From the NCBI GenBank assembly GCA_964370985.1, contig CAYJLE010000055.1, positions 1 to 10,724 of the forward strand: DNA of 10,724 nucleotides. Reading direction: 5' to 3'. A model generated the notes under the pieces. That model searched no databases. It was not told the DNA's origin and worked only from the letters and a program-made list of their open reading frames with translations. Positions 9,346 through 10,724 of this stretch are shown one piece after another (position 1 is the first letter of the stretch; every line of letters begins with the position of its first letter). Source of the DNA: JAHDVS01 sp964370985. GTDB taxonomy: Bacteria; Actinomycetota; Thermoleophilia; Gaiellales; Gaiellaceae. Made by a program: the position numbers and the translations under genes.

Positions 9346-9639
9346 ATGGCAGGAGGGATCGAGAAGGTCGGAGACACGGGACTCGAGCTGACGCTCGGGT
9401 TTCCGGACGCCAAGGCGCGGGACGACTTCGAGCTCGCCTTCCGCGCATGGCTGCAGCAGCGCAAGCGAGAGATCGTCACCGAAGCCGTTGTTGGCTCGGC
9501 CGTGCAGCGGGCCGCCGAGGGCAGGGGGGAGGACGTGAGCGGTCACCTGTTCGGTCCGTCGGTCGTCACGAAGACGTCGCCGGACGGAAAGACGCAGGTC
9601 AGCATCGTTCAGTACTGGGACTTCCTATCCTTCATCTAG
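9346..9639 (+). CDS. Small paralogous protein 1 of 4, candidate radical SAM substrate
   Basis: Unrecognised 97-residue protein. The N-terminal block (I5 to L36) has V-G-D-T-G-L-E-L-T-L-G-F-P-D-A, which looks like a beta hairpin, then a helix with D-D-F-E-L-A-F-R-A-W-L. A variable linker leads to S-G-H-L-F (65-69), a strand pair, and the tail Y90-W91-D92-F-L-S-F-I. It has no cysteine, signal peptide or membrane segment. The same architecture recurs in the three genes that follow. Y-x-D sits eight residues from the end in all four, and this copy alone also ends in F-x-S-x-x, the C-terminal signature of FxSxx cyclophane precursors. Its place directly after a SPASM enzyme makes it a candidate substrate or obligate partner. 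It is much longer than a typical RiPP precursor and looks folded, so a non-substrate role remains possible. The start is set by a strong ribosome-binding site. Confidence 0.85.
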   Translation: MAGGIEKVGDTGLELTLGFPDAKARDDFELAFRAWLQQRKREIVTEAVVGSAVQRAAEGRGEDVSGHLFGPSVVTKTSPDGKTQVSIVQYWDFLSFI

Positions 9640-9677
9640 CCAGGCGCTACCGGGGCAACACGAGGAGACTGCGAACC

Positions 9678-9971
9678 ATGGGACGTATCGAGCACGTCGG
9701 AGACACCAGCCTGAGGATCAGCCTGGAATTCCCGAACGCGACCATGCGCGACGGCTTCGAAGCGTCGCTCGGCTCCTGGATCGCCGACTACCAGCGCACG
9801 GAGACGGTGTATCGGCTCGCCAAGGCGCTCGCGCAGAGCGCGGAGAAGGACCAGAGCGCGGAAGAGGACACGAGCGGACACCTCTTCTGGCGCGTCACCA
9901 GGGTAACGGACACGACCACCGGGAACGTGGTCGCGTGGAGAGAGTACACCGACCTGATCTCGTTCCTGTAG
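9678..9971 (+). CDS. Small paralogous protein 2 of 4, candidate radical SAM substrate
   Basis: A 97-residue, cysteine-free paralogue of the preceding protein. Shared features are I-E-H-V-G-D-T at the N-terminus, L-E-F-P-N-A, the F-E-x-x-x-x-x-x-W-I helix segment, D-T-S-G-H-L-F (64-70) and the tail E-Y-T-D-L-I-S-F-L, with Y90 and D92 in the same register from the end. The middle helix (about 37-60) has diverged strongly and is rich in Ala, Gln, Lys and Glu. ATG 9678 is preceded by GAGGAG (9662-9667), spaced ten bases, somewhat long. It lies 38 bases after the first small gene and is probably on the same transcript. The in-frame open reading upstream of this ATG overlaps the radical SAM gene and is not coding. 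Function is unknown; the substrate role is inferred from context. Confidence 0.85.
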   Translation: MGRIEHVGDTSLRISLEFPNATMRDGFEASLGSWIADYQRTETVYRLAKALAQSAEKDQSAEEDTSGHLFWRVTRVTDTTTGNVVAWREYTDLISFL

Positions 9972-10011
9972 GGCGAAAGCGACGATAGACGGGACCTAGC
10001 AGATCGCCGAG

Positions 10012-10034
10012 GACCGGGCCTGAGCGCCGCGGTC
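10012..10034 (+). other. Possible intercistronic stem-loop before third small gene
   Basis: GACCGGGC (10012-10019) can pair with GCC-G-CGGTC (10026-10034), eight base pairs with one bulged G and a six-base loop. It lies in the longest intercistronic gap (80 bases) just before the GAGGAG ribosome-binding site at 10041-10046. It might stabilise or process the mRNA. Chance hairpins are common at this GC content. Confidence 0.3.
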
Positions 10035-10051
10035 GGAAGAGAGGAGTAGCA

Positions 10052-10336
10052 ATGGCAGAAGGAATCAAGCGAGTCGGTGAGGCGGGAATCGAGATCGGGC
10101 TCCAGTTCGACGACGCGAAGCTGCGCGCCGATTTCGAGGTCGCGTTTCGCGCGTGGCTGCACCAGTACAAGCGCTCCTTCACGAGCCGGGGCCTCGTGAA
10201 GGCGCTCTCCGAGGGGCCCCCCGGAGAGTCCGGCAGTGACGTCGAGGGGTACCTCGGCAGCTTCTCGATCCCGTTCAAGTACAAGGGCGAGCAGTACTCG
10301 TTCTCTGGCTACGCGGATCTTCTACCGCTCATCTGA
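10052..10336 (+). CDS. Small paralogous protein 3 of 4, candidate radical SAM substrate
   Basis: A 94-residue, cysteine-free member of the same set, closest to the first copy in the N-terminal half (I-K-R-V-G-E-A-G, D-D-A-K-L-R-A-D-F-E-V-A-F-R-A-W-L). The central block reads D-V-E-G-Y-L-G, replacing S-G-H-L-F, and the tail is G-Y-A-D-L-L-P-L-I, keeping Y87 and D89 but with Pro where the others have Ser. The stretch before the tail is rich in Tyr, Phe and Lys (F-K-Y-K-G-E-Q-Y-S-F-S-G-Y), giving several aromatic residues near the C-terminus. GAGGAG five bases before ATG 10052 is a good ribosome-binding site. Of the four tails this one deviates most, so it is informative for which positions matter. 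Function is unknown. Confidence 0.85.
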   Translation: MAEGIKRVGEAGIEIGLQFDDAKLRADFEVAFRAWLHQYKRSFTSRGLVKALSEGPPGESGSDVEGYLGSFSIPFKYKGEQYSFSGYADLLPLI

Positions 10337-10384
10337 GAGCTCACGACATCCGGCAAGCTGACACACACGAGAGAAAGGTCGAGG

Positions 10385-10672
10385 ATGGGAACCATCGAGA
10401 ACGTCGGAGAAACCGGTCTCAAGATCAGGCTCGACTTCCCGGACGAGTCTCTGATCGACGATTTCGAGTCGGAGTTCCGGGCCATGCTCAGGCGATTCGA
10501 GCAGGACGAGCAGGCGCACCGACTCGCCCTGGCGGTGCTCGCAGAGCGGGAGAAGGATGCCGACGACACGTCGGGCTACTTCTTTACCTGGTCGATCCAG
10601 AAGAAGAAGGAAGGCTCCGCGATCGACACCATCGTTGCTGCGGGGTACAACGATCTCATCTCGTGGCTCTGA
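10385..10672 (+). CDS. Small paralogous protein 4 of 4, candidate radical SAM substrate
   Basis: A 95-residue, cysteine-free paralogue. It begins I-E-N-V-G-E-T-G-L-K-I, continues with L-D-F-P-D-E and D-D-F-E-S-E-F-R-A-M-L, has D-D-T-S-G-Y-F-F (60-67) and ends G-Y-N-D-L-I-S-W-L, with Y88 and D90 eight and six residues from the end. Trp replaces the conserved Trp/Met helix position pattern: the helix has Met where copies 1-3 have Trp, while Trp appears in the tail. AGAAAGG (10372-10378) lies six bases before ATG 10385. Its N-terminal and tail motifs are nearest to copy 2, as copies 1 and 3 resemble each other, hinting at duplication of a two-gene unit. More copies could lie beyond the right edge. 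Function is unknown. Confidence 0.85.
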   Translation: MGTIENVGETGLKIRLDFPDESLIDDFESEFRAMLRRFEQDEQAHRLALAVLAEREKDADDTSGYFFTWSIQKKKEGSAIDTIVAAGYNDLISWL

Positions 10673-10688
10673 GCAGCCGGCCGCCGCG

Positions 10689-10724
10689 GTGACGCTCGCC
10701 GCCCCGCCCGCCGCCTCCGAATGG
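10689..10724 (+). CDS. Possible start of a further gene, cut by right edge
   Basis: A GTG at 10689 opens a frame of twelve codons to the window edge (M-T-L-A-A-P-P-A-A-S-E-W). There is no ribosome-binding site, and the GC-rich composition returns to that of the non-paralogue genes. It is too short to identify and may be intergenic. Confidence 0.15.
   Translation, partial: MTLAAPPAASEW

Overview
The window is about 10.7 kb of very GC-rich bacterial DNA. Gene content, frequent GTG starts, several apparently leaderless starts (a TANNNT-like -10 box 6-9 bases before the start codon) and the comF-hpf-secA gene order suggest a deep-branching actinobacterium. Class Thermoleophilia (Gaiellales/Solirubrobacterales-like) is my best guess. 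This is inferred from sequence style, not from a marker-gene phylogeny.

Positions 1-4807 (+ strand) hold housekeeping genes: the 3' end of a FeoA-domain protein, comF (phosphoribosyltransferase-like), hpf (long-form ribosome hibernation factor), an unrecognised 183-residue protein, and a full-length secA ending in a SEC-C zinc motif. The comF-hpf-secA order is conserved in many Gram-positive lineages. A GC-rich hairpin built from a tandem 14-bp repeat fills the 36-base gap between secA and the convergent gene that follows.

Positions 4844-7741 (- strand) hold one very large gene. It joins an N-terminal region resembling a peptidase-MA (gluzincin) domain that has lost its HExxH motif, a complete ABC exporter half-transporter (six membrane segments plus ATPase), and a C-terminal cyclic-nucleotide-binding domain.

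Positions 7852-10672 (+ strand), transcribed divergently from the exporter, hold the most interesting part. A radical SAM/SPASM peptide-maturase-type enzyme is followed by four tandem genes for small paralogous proteins of 94-97 residues. The four proteins contain no cysteine. They share an N-terminal V-G-[DE] block, a central [SE]-G-[HY] block, and an invariant Tyr-x-Asp exactly eight residues from the C-terminus, within a hydrophobic tail. The first one also ends in F-x-S-x-x, the C-terminal signature of FxSxx-type cyclophane precursors. My working hypothesis is a RiPP-like system. In it the SPASM enzyme would form carbon-carbon (cyclophane-type) crosslinks in the tails of four unusually large, folded-looking precursors, and the divergent exporter might handle the products. 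The enzyme family and the paralogy are seen directly; the substrate relationship, chemistry and exporter link are inference.

No tRNA, rRNA, CRISPR array, insertion sequence or attachment site was seen. No gene-free stretch exceeds 300 bases.
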